Positions 35,613 to 47,200 of a stretch of 64,000 nt of DNA are shown one piece after another. This DNA comes from Saposhnikovia divaricata (lineage: Eukaryota > Streptophyta > Magnoliopsida > Apiales > Apiaceae). Each line of letters begins with the position of its first letter. Positions within the stretch are counted from its first letter, which is position 1. The translations under genes and the position numbers were made by a program. The notes below the pieces were generated by a model. It did not search any database, had not been told where the DNA came from, and saw only the letters and a list, made by a program, of their open reading frames with translations. The stretch covers positions 17,696,001 to 17,760,000 of the forward strand of contig CM071596.1 in NCBI GenBank assembly GCA_036435485.1, in the 5' to 3' direction.

Positions 35613-37668
35613 TTACAAATTATTATACTCTTTGCATGTATAAATAGAATGCCAAATACTGCCACAGTGAAAACAAGGATTCTGTGGCTTAAACCTAACT
35701 GAACCACTCTTAACTCCTGACTTAGGAGGTATAGAGTTTATATTCTTCCTGCAAAAAGTAGCAAGATGGTTAGGATTTCCACGGTTATGACATTTCTTCC
35801 TAGGAGCATTGGGAATAGGCATATAGTTATTGCTTTTACTGATGCCTACCTTTCCATTTCTGTTTTTCCTAGGTTCTTTTACCTTGTTCACTCTTTTTAA
35901 ATCCTTCAGCTTGTATTTAAGCTGTTTCTGAGACTAAACTAATATTTACCGATTTGACTTCATCCTGTTTTGGTTTGTCAGATTTTGGTACAAACCTCAT
36001 ATGATTAAGTTTGGGTTTTGCATCCTTTTCAGTAAATACAGGTTTAGAGGTCTCAGCTTCTAGGTTGGTAGTTTTCTTTTTATCAGTGTAACCTAGACCT
36101 TGTTTCCAACAATCATTCTTTATGATATTCTGAGTATTCTTACCAGAGTTAGTCCAAGTTTTAATAATATTTCTTTCTTTAGCAAGTTCAGATTCAAGAT
36201 AAGCATGTTTTTTCAATAATTCAGTTTTAACAATAATAGCATCATCTCTCTCTTTCTGAAATTTTAACATCTGGACTAATTCTGATTCTAAATAGTCATT
36301 TCTCTTTCTAAGGTCTAGACTTTCAGATTTTATTCTTTCATTTTCCAAAGTCTAATCTCTGTAGCTAACATGCAAGTTTTTAAGAAAGAGTCTTAACTCA
36401 GATATATCAGTGGTATCAAAAGATAGAATAGAATGAGGTACCTTGGTCTCAGTTGTTTCAGAGATACTATCAGCATTTGCCATCAAGGCATAGTTCACCT
36501 CATCTTCAGAGTCTGAAGTGTCAGCCCAGTCCTTCTTCTTTGTGATGTAAGCTTGACTTTTATCAGTTCTGGCTTTCTTGCACTCAGGTGCAAAATGTCC
36601 TTTCTCACCACAATTATAGCATGTGATCTTGGACTTGTCCACTTTCCCAGACCTGCTTTCCTTTCCCTCAGTTTTTTTGAAATTCTTCTTTTCAAAATTT
36701 GAATCTCTTCGTGTGAACTTCTTTCCCTTCCTGAAGTTCTTGTAAGCCATCTTCTTGAAGTTTTTTACCATCAGGGCTGCAAGTTGTATCATTTCAGCAT
36801 CACTACCCTCATTATCAGAGTCTGTGAGATTGTCAGAGTTTGTGTCATCATCAGAGTTTGATGACTCAGTATCAGACTTTGTAATAAGAGCCTTTCCCTT
36901 GGATTGACTCCTTTTCACAGTAACTTCTTTAGAAGCTTTTTCCTCATCTTTAAGAGAAATTATCTTGGACTTGCCTCCATGCCTCTTGCTTCTTTGTTCC
37001 ATCTCAAGCTCATGAGTTTTGAGCATTCCATAGATTTCATCAAGAGACATGTCTTCCAGATCATGATTGTCTCTGATGGTAGTGGCCTTTAAGTCCCATT
37101 TCTCAGGAAGAGCCAACAAGAATTTCAGATTGGAGTCTTCAAGATTATACTCCTTATTTACCAGTGACAGATCATTCAGCAATTTTATGAATCTGTAATA
37201 TATATCTGTTAATGACTCATCAGTATTTGAGTCAAAGTGCTCGTACTCCTGTATGAGTATTGTTCTCCTGTTCTTTTTGATGGCTTTGGTTCCTTGACAT
37301 CTGACTTCCAAAGCATCCCAAATCTCCTTAGCAATTTTGCATCCAATGACCCTGCTAGACATAACATTGTCAATGGCATTATGTAATAAATGCCTTACCT
37401 TGGCATCTTCGCTAATAGAGGAGATATCTTCAGGAGTGTAGTCTTTATTCTCCTTTGGAATCGTTTTCTGTTCCTCCCCAACAACTACAATAGAAAGTTT
37501 GGTAGGCTTATGTGGACCATCATGGATTCTGTCTAAGTACTCTGGATCTGTAGCCTCCAGAAACATTTCCATCTTCACCTTCCATATGGGATATTCTGAT
37601 GCATTGAGTATTGGAACTCTGATTGATTCATATCTGTTTGTTGTTGGAGTTTGTGTTTTCTCTGTCAT
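35613..37668 (-). pseudogene. gag of copia element O, multiply broken
   Basis: It starts MTEKTQTPTTN at 37668. It has a UBN2-like domain (YPIWKVKMEMFLEA), a Ser/Asp-rich linker, and the CCHC knuckle CYNCGEKGHFAPEC at about residues 346-359. TAG at 36352-36354 ends the first 438 codons; the helical part continues in the same frame to 35917. A frameshift near 35930 leads to a segment with two further Cys-His clusters (CHNRGNPNHLATFC and CFHCGSIWHSIYTC). The last part before pol (35612-35440) reads through to QVWVLKTNH and several stops. Confidence 0.85.
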
Positions 37669-37713
37669 GATTGTATAGCTTTTTGGATCTTAACTGTTGT
37701 ATAATAACAGAGT

Positions 37714-37726
37714 GGCTCTGATGCCA
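37714..37726 (-). other. Primer binding site of O (initiator Met tRNA-like)
   Basis: On the minus strand TGGCATCAGAGCC lies 2 nt from the LTR edge. It differs by one base from the TGGTATCAGAGCC of A. Confidence 0.8.
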
Positions 37727-37728
37727 AT

Positions 37729-37849
37729 TGTTAGGTCCGGAATAACGTAGAAGGGGGTTGAATACGTTATTTAGCAATATTTCGATTTTTGATGTGAATA
37801 TGAAATCAAAAATACTGAATCGAAATAACACAATTATTTTGGAAATATC
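37729..37849 (-). repeat. 5' LTR of O, first 121 bp (rest at 56416-57359)
   Basis: It begins TGTTAGGTCC like the other copia LTRs. It is cut at ATATC (37845-37849) by insertion of G1; the sequence resumes after the second ATATC at 56411-56415. Confidence 0.9.
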
Positions 37850-39356
37850 TGATAAGTGGATTTATATCCACTTGGATCGCTTCAATTTGGCTTAAATTGA
37901 TTGTCTTGGACTCAAGTTTATTGTAGTTTTGATGTGTTTTTCTTAGTTGTGCAGATTTATAAGAATGTCGATTATGGGTGGATGCTTCTATCGTGTTTGG
38001 AGGATTAATTGATTAAAATTCGGATTTTCCGGGAAGGTTGCGCAGTCTACACTGTTTTGGCCATATCTGGAGTTCTATAAGTCCGTTTGAGGCCCGTAAG
38101 CTGTCCACGCGAAGCCTGGAAGATTTTCTACAACTTAGGATAGGATTAGCATGCACAAGTTGCGTGTGGTGGGTGCAGGTTGCGCGACAAGCAGACTGAT
38201 GGGAGCAGGAATTTACTGTTTTGCCCTTTTCAAGTTCTAATTATATTTTGGGCAGTTTTAGTACCTAAATCGAATTCTAATTGTAATAGAAGGAAATTTT
38301 TGTTGGGCAAGACTTGGAGTGCCTATATAAACACCTCCAACCCCTTGTAAATTAGAGAATTAGACAATTAGACAATTAGACAATTAGATAATTAGATATC
38401 TTGTACATAATATAGCTTAGATCTGCAAGGGAGAAAAGGGGAGAAAGATTCAACGCTCGTGACAAGCAACGGATCTAGATCTACTTCATCTTTTGTATCA
38501 TAGATTTGTTTTCTCAACTCTTGTTTTATTAATATAATTATTTCTTTTATTCATATCTTGTTTTATATCATGTTTTCATCAAATCCCATGACGATGAACG
38601 GTTCAATTATGAGCTAATCGTTGTCATGGGATTCTAACGGATTTATCTATGTAGCTTAGTAGTTTGTATGCTTTAAAGATTTATGTGTGGTGAATTCTTG
38701 ATATCCTCGTATGGTTGTGTTTCATGTATTTAGATGCGTCGCGAACATCTAATTTGTTAATCTCTTGCGAAACGAGAGTGGATCTTGAGATTTAGAACTT
38801 GCCATGCTAGCATAGGATAGGTTGATGTTTTAACATCATGATTTGTGGCGTAAATAGAGATATTATGCTACCCTATGTGATCTAAGTGGATAACTTGTGC
38901 TTAAACCTTTATGTTTTCAAATTCTATAGAGATATAGGGTCTAAACATATTTGGTGTCTACCCATCTTCTATCTCTTTTGTGGATGCATGCGTAGTTTGG
39001 TATTAGTATACCGAGAGGTAGCTTTTACTTGTTTCGTGTTATCCGATCAGATATCAAAACCATCACATGTATTGATTAAAGGCTGCGACTCTAAGTAGAT
39101 AATGAAGTTAGGATCCCATGTTTTTATTCTTATAAGAAATTCAGATTTAATTCTCATTAGTTAATTAGTTTTTACTTTGCATCTTAGTTTAATTTAGTTA
39201 ATTAAAACCTCAATTTATTAATTGTCTTGGCAGTGAATTAAGAGCATACATTGTTGAATAAGCACATTAGCTGAAAAGAACTTAACCAGATCTCAGTGGA
39301 ACGAACTTAATTGTATTACTTGTGACCACGTATACTTGCGTGATATTGTGTAAACA
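37850..39356 (+). repeat. 5' LTR of G1
   Basis: TGATAAGTGG to GTAAACA. A TATATAAA box lies at 38324-38331. A tandem 10-bp repeat (ACAATTAGAC units) lies at about 38356-38398. GC-rich stretches with GCAGGTTGCGCGAC lie near 38177-38192. Confidence 0.93.
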
Positions 39357-39361
39357 AGTTT

Positions 39362-39380
39362 TGGCGCCACTTCCGGGGAT
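39362..39380 (+). other. Primer binding site of G1 (Asp tRNA-like, Athila type)
   Basis: TGGCGCCACTTCCGGGGAT starts 5 nt after the LTR end. Athila elements typically use an Asp-tRNA-type primer with a TGGCGCCGTTGCCGGGGA-like site. Confidence 0.8.
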
Positions 39381-39494
39381 CATCGGTGTTTAATTTAGTT
39401 TATGTGCTTGTAATCAGTGGTCGTTAGCATACACTGACTCGGATTTCTTATTTAGTTTGTTTGTTTCGTGGTGTTTTTAGGTACTTGAACGTGT

Positions 39495-40987
39495 ATGCGA
39501 ACACGTTTGCAAACTCGTAAACTGGCAGAAGAAGAACTTGTAGCAGTAAAAGAGATGGCAGATTTACCAGCAGCAGTCAAGGCTTTGAAGGACTATTCGC
39601 AGCCAAAGATTAATGACATACAATCTAGTATTGTCAGGCCAGCTATTGCAGCAAACAACTTTGAGATCAAGCCGAGCATAATTCAGATGGTGCAGAATTC
39701 GGTTCAGTTTGGGGGTGCTTCGATAGAGGATCCTAACATGTACATCCGGGACTTTATCGAGATCTGCGACACTTTCAAATTTAATGGTGTGTCGGAGGAT
39801 GCTATCAAGTTGAGGCTTTTCCCATTCTCTCTGAGGGATAAGGCTAAGGGCTGGTTACACTCTCTACCAGCTGGTTCCATTACTACATGGGAGGATCTTG
39901 CTCAGAAGTTTCTTACTAAATTCTTCCCTATTGGCGAAAACTGCAGCAATACGGAACCAGTTAACTCAATTTCAATAGCAATCTGGCGAGTCTTTGTGTG
40001 AGGCTTGGGAACGTTACAAGGAGATGCTTCGTAGGTGTCCACATCATGGCATGCCTGATTGGATGGTCATTAATGGTTTTTACAATGGGTTGGGAGCACA
40101 GTCTAGACCTTTTCTAGATGCAGCATCAGGCGGAGCTCTGTGGGCTAAGAGCTATGCCGAGGCTTATGATTTAATTGAGATGATGGCTGCTAATGAATAT
40201 CAAAATCCAACCCAGAGACTATCTCAAGGCAAGGTAGCAGGTGTTCTTGAAGTTGACACAGCTTTAGCTATTGTAGCTCAGTTGAAGGCTCTTACGATGA
40301 AGGTGGATTCTCTTGCTAATTATGGGATTCAGCAGGTTGCTAGTATTTGTGAGCTATGTGCGGGCGCACATGAGACAAGTCAGTGTGCTATCTCTTCTGA
40401 ATCAGCACAGTTCGTTAGTAATTTCCAGAGACCTGCTGCACCAGTTTCAACCACTTATCATCCGAACAACAGGAATCATCCTAACTTCAGCTGAAGCAAC
40501 AACCAAAGTGCTCAACAACCTCAGCAGTCCTATCAGCAGTTTCAGAGTCAGTAAGCTAGGCCATTCAATCAAGGCTATCAACAGCAGTATGCTCCAAGGC
40601 AATCATATCAGCCTCCTGGATTTCAGCAGCAACCCCAGGCTCATGCGGAGCAATCTTCTAATGAAAAATCAGAAGTGGATGATTTGAGGATGATGATCAA
40701 GAACCTGCAAGCTTCTCAGAAGCTCTTGGAAAATCAGATGGGACAGATTGCAAGTGTTTTGCTCAGTAGGCAACAAGGAACTCTTCCTAGTGATACGGAA
40801 GCAAATCCAGGTAGAAGGGAAAGTAAGGAACAGGTCAATGCAGTTTCTTTGAGATCTGGAAAAGTCACGAGGGATCCTAAATCAGCAGCTAAGGAAGATG
40901 AAGATGTTCAGAATCAGCAGGTTGAAAAATCTGCAGTGATAGTAATTGAGAAATCTGATTTAGTGGCTGATCAACTTGATGGTGAGG
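39495..40987 (+). pseudogene. gag of G1 (frameshift and stops)
   Basis: It starts MRTRLQTRKL at 39495. The capsid region includes RPAIAANNFEIKP and FPFSLRDKAKGWLHSL. A frameshift near 39945-39995 moves the frame. The second part (39994 on) has the CCHC-like box CELCAGAHETSQC, then TGA at 40492-40494 and another stop near 40553, but the frame is otherwise open to about 40987. It is very similar to G2's gag. The 3' end is where a deletion begins: the next bases match G2 only from 46434 onward. Confidence 0.85.
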
Positions 40988-41195
40988 AGAGCTTACAATG
41001 AGGGTGCAAGATCAGAATGTCACCTTTAATGTTTTCAAGGCCATGAAATTTCTGACAGAGGATGAAGAGTGTTGCAGTGTGGAAATAGTTGATACGGGTC
41101 AGAGAAAGAAGTTTGATCAGTTGTTGAGCGAAAAGTCGGACACACACGTGCTAAAGCATCACATCAGTGATTTCATTAACAGTTCTTCAATTTGA
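40988..41195 (+). pseudogene. Post-protease remnant of G1 pol
   Basis: MRVQDQNVTFNVFKAMKF corresponds to MRVHDQNVTFNVFKAMKF right after the protease in G2 (from 46434). The protease core that precedes it in G2 is missing, and the segment is out of frame with gag. Confidence 0.75.
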
Positions 41196-41531
41196 GATCT
41201 TTCGAATATAAAGCTTGGGAAACTTCCACCACATTTGAGGTATGTCCTTTTGAATAATGAGCTAGTGATTTTTGAAGAGGGGCATGATAACGTGTTGCGA
41301 AGGTGGAAAGCTGATGATAAGGAAGAAGAAAGTTTTGTTCAGCCGTTCGAGTCGGAAAATCACCTTAGAGGTGTGAAGAAGAAAAAGAAGAGGATTAGGC
41401 CGTTGGGTGGTAAAATTAGGTTGAAGTCTGACGGAAGAGAATTGTGGAAAGCAAGCAAACAAGAGGTCAACGTTGGTATGAATGGTATTTCTGTTGAGAA
41501 CGGTTCAGTTATTCTTTTGAAACCGCCATGA
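41196..41531 (+). pseudogene. G1 remnant downstream of the pol deletion
   Basis: LPPHLRY at its start matches LPDHLRY of G2 near 46770, just before RT. After that the sequence (Lys-rich, ending VILLKPP) has no clear match in G2. RT, RNase H and integrase are absent. The stop is followed by the same conserved AGCGCTTCGTGGGAGGCAAC block that follows integrase in G2, so the deletion removed everything between. Confidence 0.6.
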
Positions 41532-41562
41532 GTTGAGGAAGTAACGTCAACCTATTGATGTT

Positions 41563-41588
41563 AAAGGAGCGCTTCGTGGGAGGCAACC
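41563..41588 (+). promoter_or_regulatory. Conserved post-pol block of G1
   Basis: AGCGCTTCGTGGGAGGCAAC lies within 41563-41588, and the same block is in G2 at 49642-49667. A similar GGGAGGCAACCC block is known after pol in Athila elements of many plants. Role unknown, presumably in the RNA. Confidence 0.55.
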
Positions 41589-41699
41589 CACGCATTAGTG
41601 TAAAAAAAAAATGAGTGTTGGAAAAAAAAAGAGTGTTGTGAAGGGGAAAAAAATGAGTGTTTTGATAAAAAAATAAAAAAATAAAAAAAATTCGGAACA

Positions 41700-42743
41700 G
41701 TGTTTTTCACGCAGGCTGTGCCTGTGTCGCGCAGGTTGCGCCTGCGTGCCTGTATGTCGCGCAGGCTGCGCCTGTGTTACTGGCTGTTGCGCAGGCTGCG
41801 CCTGCGTGACAGCTATTAGTGCAGGTTTTTTTTCAGCTGTTGTATTATAAAAATAAAATAAAATTCTCTTTTTCTTTCTTTTTTCTTTCAACCCCAATTC
41901 TTTTCTACTCCTATTCTTTCATCCCTAACCTATTCCTAATTCCAAAACCCCCCCATCTCCTATTCAAATCTCTAATCCTTTATCAATTCAAATTCTTTTT
42001 CTCTAAATTAATAAATTCTTTTTCTATCTTACCTCAAATTCTTACCCACTCAAAATTTCTCCTATACACATTCAATTTTATATTCATCCTATCACTCCAT
42101 TATATATACACACCCATATATACAAATCCAATTCCTCTTTTATTTATTTAAATTCAATTCTAAAGAGGAATTAATTACAAGTTCACCTCTTTGATTCGTA
42201 ATTGGTTTATCTTTTTCTCTAATCTTATTTTTATTACGAATTTGTGTTCTTGTAATTGGGGGTTTTGTAGTATTCTTGTTATTTGGGAAGTGGCCAGTCT
42301 ATGGAGCTCGTACGCATTATCCTCCACCAGATTCATCCGAGGAGGGTGATGACTCAGCTGGTTAGGTAGTTTTCTACTTTCCCTCGTATTTACTTCCATT
42401 CAATGCGGACATTGAATATTTTAAGTTTGGGGGTGGTTTGAGGGATTAGTAGTTGTTGTATTATGTGTTCATGTAGGATTTCATGTTTTGCATATTAGTA
42501 GTAGTAATTCATGCATATATGTTTGTAATAATTATGTTTGTTTCATTTAGGACATTCTGTTTTTATTTTTCGTATACCATGTGAGTTCTTATTAGTTGCA
42601 TTTCATGGCATGCATATTTCATGATCCCTTAAGATGAGCTAATTCTGATTGGTAGGTAGGTGTCAAAATTGAGTGTGATAATGATGAATAGAGGGTTGAC
42701 TTATAGTTTCTATGAAATTGACTTATGTGTTTCAGAACAAAAC
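41700..42743 (+). other. Noncoding region of G1 with GC palindromes and a vestige of the accessory ORF
   Basis: 41706-41822 holds at least four CAGGCTGCGCCTG-type palindromes. 41823-42280 is CT/AT-rich with no ORF of interest. About 42288-42366 matches the last 25 or so codons of G2's accessory ORF (PPPDSSEEGD then stop); the rest of that ORF is deleted. An internal PPT-like AAGTTTGGGGGTGG is at 42423-42436. The segment up to 42743 matches the G2 tail from about 51170 and is where G2 inserted. Confidence 0.7.
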
Positions 42744-44141
42744 TGTTAGTGGACTTTATGTCCACTAAATACGTTCCATTTTGGCTTAAATTGACCGCTT
42801 GTACCCGAGTGTTTAGTGTCTTTTGATGTGTTTTCTTGTTTTTAGTGTGCAGAGTATCGTTTGAGGAATAAGGTGGTGGAATTGAGTGTTTCGGATGGAT
42901 TAGAGCTGGAAGTGTCGAGGGCTGAGATAGCATGTCGGCCAGGGAGCATATCGGAGCACTGTGCAGCAGCCAATAGGAGGAACGAAGCGAAATTGAAGTT
43001 CTGGACAGGGGGGCCAGGCGCGCCCGCGCCCTGGTGGACTGAAAAATATTTATTTTCTGTTGTTGGGCTTGTTCGGAAGGGCCGGTTCGGACGAGATGTG
43101 CAGTCCTGTGTCGTGGAAGCCCAGTCTAGTATGTACTATTGGGGGAAAGCCCTAAATATCAACAAGTATTGTATTATTCTAAGCGTAGACTTTTGGAGAG
43201 AGAGAGAAGAACCATTGGGAGAGCATCAAGCTTTTTGGGGGTTTCCTAGTTTTCAATTGATATTTGTAATCTTCTATTGCGTTGAATGCTCAGTTGTTTT
43301 CGTATACTCTTTTACTACTTTTGTTGGTTTATCATATTTCTTTTTCAATCATGTTTACACTTGAACCCATGATGGCGATTAGGTCGATTTGGGCTAATTC
43401 GTTATCATGGGATTTTAATGGATTTTTCTATGGATTCTAGTAATTAAGTGTTTTTTATGCCTTGGTGTGTGATTGATTGTATTGATTTCCTAGTATGATT
43501 ACGCTTATTCGTTATAGGTGAGTCGCGAACACCTGTAATTGTTTGTTTAATCCTGGTGAATGCGAAAGTGGATCTAGGGTTTAGAACAATTCATGCTAGC
43601 ATAGGTTTTTGCATGTGAAGAACATGTATTAATTTGTGGTGTAATTCTAACCGTCTTGCACTGACTATGTGGTTTTATGGATGCTTGATTTTTAACCGAT
43701 ATGTGTTCAATTGCTATAGACATATAGGAACTACGCATATTTGGTGACTACTTGACTTCTATCAATTGCGGATGATCAGTAGGATGGTATACGCACAACG
43801 AAAGTTGGTGTGTATCAGTTTAGTGCATCTAATCAGTAATCAACTCTGTCACATGCTAGGTTAAAGGGGCATAAGATTCTAGATGAAGTGGTTAAAGAAA
43901 TTGAAATCCCATGTTTGTTTAATATAAGTTAATCGTTTAGTTATTCTCTCGTAATTTTCATAGTTGATAATTAATCATTAGTTAATCAAAACCAAATTTG
44001 TGATTGTCTTGGCAGTGAGTGTAAATCATAAGCTGGTGTATAAGTGAACTAAAACGAACAATTCAAGTCTCTGTGGGAACGAATCCTATTTACCCTGTAT
44101 TACTTGTTGACCACGTTCTCTTTCGTGAATAAGTGCGAACA
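42744..44141 (+). repeat. 5' LTR of G2
   Basis: TGTTAGTGGACTTTATG to GTGCGAACA, 1,398 bp. It contains the GC tract GGCGCGCCCGCGCCC at 43017-43031. It differs from the 3' LTR at about 23 positions and lacks an extra GC-rich stretch of about two dozen bases that the 3' LTR carries. Confidence 0.95.
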
Positions 44142-44147
44142 AGTTTT

Positions 44148-44166
44148 TGGCACCGCTGCCGGGGAC
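44148..44166 (+). other. Primer binding site of G2 (Asp tRNA-like, Athila type)
   Basis: TGGCACCGCTGCCGGGGAC starts 6 nt after the LTR end. Confidence 0.85.
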
Positions 44167-44282
44167 TCGGTTCATTGTTTGTTTAGTTTATGTTCTTGTC
44201 ATCAATTTGGATTAAATTCACTGACTCGGACGTTTTCTCACTTATTTACTTTTGGGTTTCTCAGGTACTATCTTGAGTGTGT

Positions 44283-47200
44283 ATGCGTACTCGTTCTCAA
44301 GTTCGTGAAGAGAATCTGGAAGGAATGGAGCGAGAAGAGGAATTACTGGAAGAAGTTGAAGAAGAGTTGGAAGTTACTGAAGAAATGGCAGATAACAAGG
44401 CGCTGAAGGAATATTCTCAGCCCAAGATTAATGATATTCAGTCGAGTATTGTGCGGCCGGCTATTGCTGCAAATAATTTTGAGATCAAGCCGGGCACGAT
44501 CCAAATGGTCCAGAACTCAGTCCAGTTTGGGGGTTCACCTGTTGAGGACCCTAACATGCACATCAGAGATTTCATCGAGATATGTGACACCTTCAAAACC
44601 AACGGGGTTTCTAAGGACGCTATCAAGCTAAGGTTGTTCCCATTCTCTTTGAGGGACAAGGCAAAAAGCTGGTTGCATTCACTTCCAGCAGGTTCCATCA
44701 CTACATGGGAAGATCTGGCACAAAAATTCTTGACTAAATTCTTTCCTATGGCAAAGACTGCTGCCATGAGGAATGCTCTTACATAATTTAGTCAGCATTC
44801 TGGTGAATCACTGTGTGAAGCTTGGGAAAGGTACAAGGAGATGCTTCGGAAATGTCCTCATCATGGGATGCCAGATTGGATGGTCATCAGTGGTTTTTAA
44901 AATGGGTTAAACCATTCTCGAGCAATGCTCGATGCAGCATCTGGAGGAGCTCTGTGGGCCAAAAGCTATGAAGAGGCCTATGACCTGATTGAAATGATGG
45001 CTGCGAACGAGTATCAGAATCCGACCCAGCGTATTCCACAAGGTAAGGTTGCAGGTGTTCTGGGAGTGGATGCCACAACAGCTATAGCAGCTCAGCTACA
45101 GGCTTTATCCATGAAAGTGGATTCATTAGCTAAGGTGGGGGTTCAACAAGTTGCCATGGTTTGTGAATTGTGTGCGGGGGATCATGAAACTAATCAATGT
45201 GCAATTTCTAGTGAGTCGGCACATTTTGTTAGCAATTATCAGAAGCCGTCACAACCTGCTCCGAACACATATCATCCCAACAATAGGAATCATCCTAACT
45301 TCAGTTGGAGCAACAATCAGAATACCATGCAACAACCATCTCAGGGTCAGCAGTATGGTTCGAAGCAGTTCAACAATTCGGGTTATCAACAACCCTATGC
45401 CCAAAGACCACCATACAATCCACCTGGATTTCATCAACAACATCAAGGAAGTCATGTGCAGTCGAATGAGAAGTCAGTGTTGGAAGAATTGCGAATGATG
45501 TACAAGAGTCAATCAGTATCTTTGAAAACTCTTGAAAACCAAATTGGCCAACTGGCCAATGCTCTTTTGAACAGACCTCAAGGGCAATTACCTAGTGACA
45601 CGGAAGCTAATCCGAGTAAAAAGGAGGTCAAGGAACAGATTCACGCTGTTACGTTGCGTTCTGGAAAGGTTACAGACGATCTGGAGGTCAAAAATCAGCT
45701 TAACGAAGAGCCTGAGGATTCTGGTCATTCTTCAAGTTTAGTTCTTCCGGTCGCGCAGAAGGCATCAAGTGAGGAAGAAAAGGTAAAGTCAGCTGGGAAA
45801 ACAAGTTCAGAGAGTAAGGAAGCTAGCAAGGAAGTCTATCCGCCTCCGCCATTCCCTAAAAGGCTTCAGAAACAAAAGTTTGATAAGCAATTTTCAAAGT
45901 TCTTGGAAGTGTTCAAAAAGTTGCACATAAATCTACCGTTTGCTGAAGCCCTGGAACAAATGCCAAGTTATGCCAAGTTCATGAAAGGCATACTTTCGAG
46001 GAAATTGAAACTCGAGGAGTTAGAGACCGTCGCTTTGATGGAGGAGTGCACTGCTGTCTTGCAACAAAAGTTGCCACCTAAGCTGAAGGATCCGGGGAGT
46101 TTTACCATACCGTGCATCATTGGGAATGTTTCTTTTGACAAGTGTTTGTGTGATTTAGGGGCAAGCATCAACCTCATGCCATATTCGGTTTTCGTGCAAC
46201 TTGGTCTTCCGGAGCCTAAGCCTACAAACATGTCACTCCAGTTAGCTGATCGCTCAATCACCTACCCTCGAGGAATTGTAGAAGATGTTCTGGTGAAAGT
46301 GGACAAACTTATCTTTCCAGCGGATTTCGTCATACTTGATTTTGAAGAAGATAAGAAAATCCCTATCATTCTTGGGAGACCATTCTTGGCCACGGGTCAG
46401 ACCTTGATTGACGTGCAGAAAGGAGAACTCACTATGAGGGTGCATGATCAGAATGTCACCTTCAATGTTTTTAAGGCTATGAAGTTTCCAACTGAAGAAG
46501 AGCAGTGTTTGAAGATAGACTTAGTTGAGTCAGCAGTGCAATCAAAAATTGAGCATCTGCTCATGAATGACACATTGGAAAAAGCACTGACCGGTGATTC
46601 TTTATTGGAAGAAGATGATACAGATGAGCAACTGCTATTTCTGGATGCTACTCCATGGCAAAGGAAATTTGAGAGACCGGTGGAATCTTTAGGTCTATCT
46701 AAATTGAAGGGGTCGCATCAACGGTTGAAACCATCCATTGAAGAAGCTCCAACTCTAGAGCTCAAACCGCTACCTGATCACTTAAGGTATGCCTCTTTTG
46801 GTGAGTCATTTACTTTACCTGTGATTATTGCTGCTAACCTGTCAGATTCTGAGGAAGACAAGCTCTTGAGAGTTCTTAGAGAATTCAAATCAGCCATTGG
46901 ATGGACTATTGCAGACATCAAGGGGATTAGTCCGGCTTACTATCAACATAAAATTCCACTAGAAGAAGGGAGTAAACCAACAGTGGAACATCAAAGGCGT
47001 CTAAATCCAATCATGAAAGAAGTTGTGAAGAAAAAAATTATCAAGTGGTTGGATGCAGGGATTATCTATCCCATTTCTGATAGTTCATGGGTAAGCCCAG
47101 TTCAATGTGTGCCAAAGAAAGGGGGCATGACGGTAATCACCAATGAGAAGAATGAACTTATCTCCACTCGCACAGTCACTGGTTGGAGAATCTGTATGGA

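Noticed and set aside
38886..39098. A 70-codon ORF repeated at 55935-56147
   Set aside because: It is a chance ORF in both G1 LTRs; duplication of the LTR explains its conservation.
40313..40687. Plus-strand ORF overlapping G1 gag, and similar shadow ORFs over pol and gag of all elements
   Set aside because: They are alternative frames of recognised genes, with no independent support.
42861..43364. A 167-codon ORF in the G2 LTR (and its partner at 52774-53046)
   Set aside because: It lies wholly within LTR sequence and the frame is not kept between the two LTR copies.
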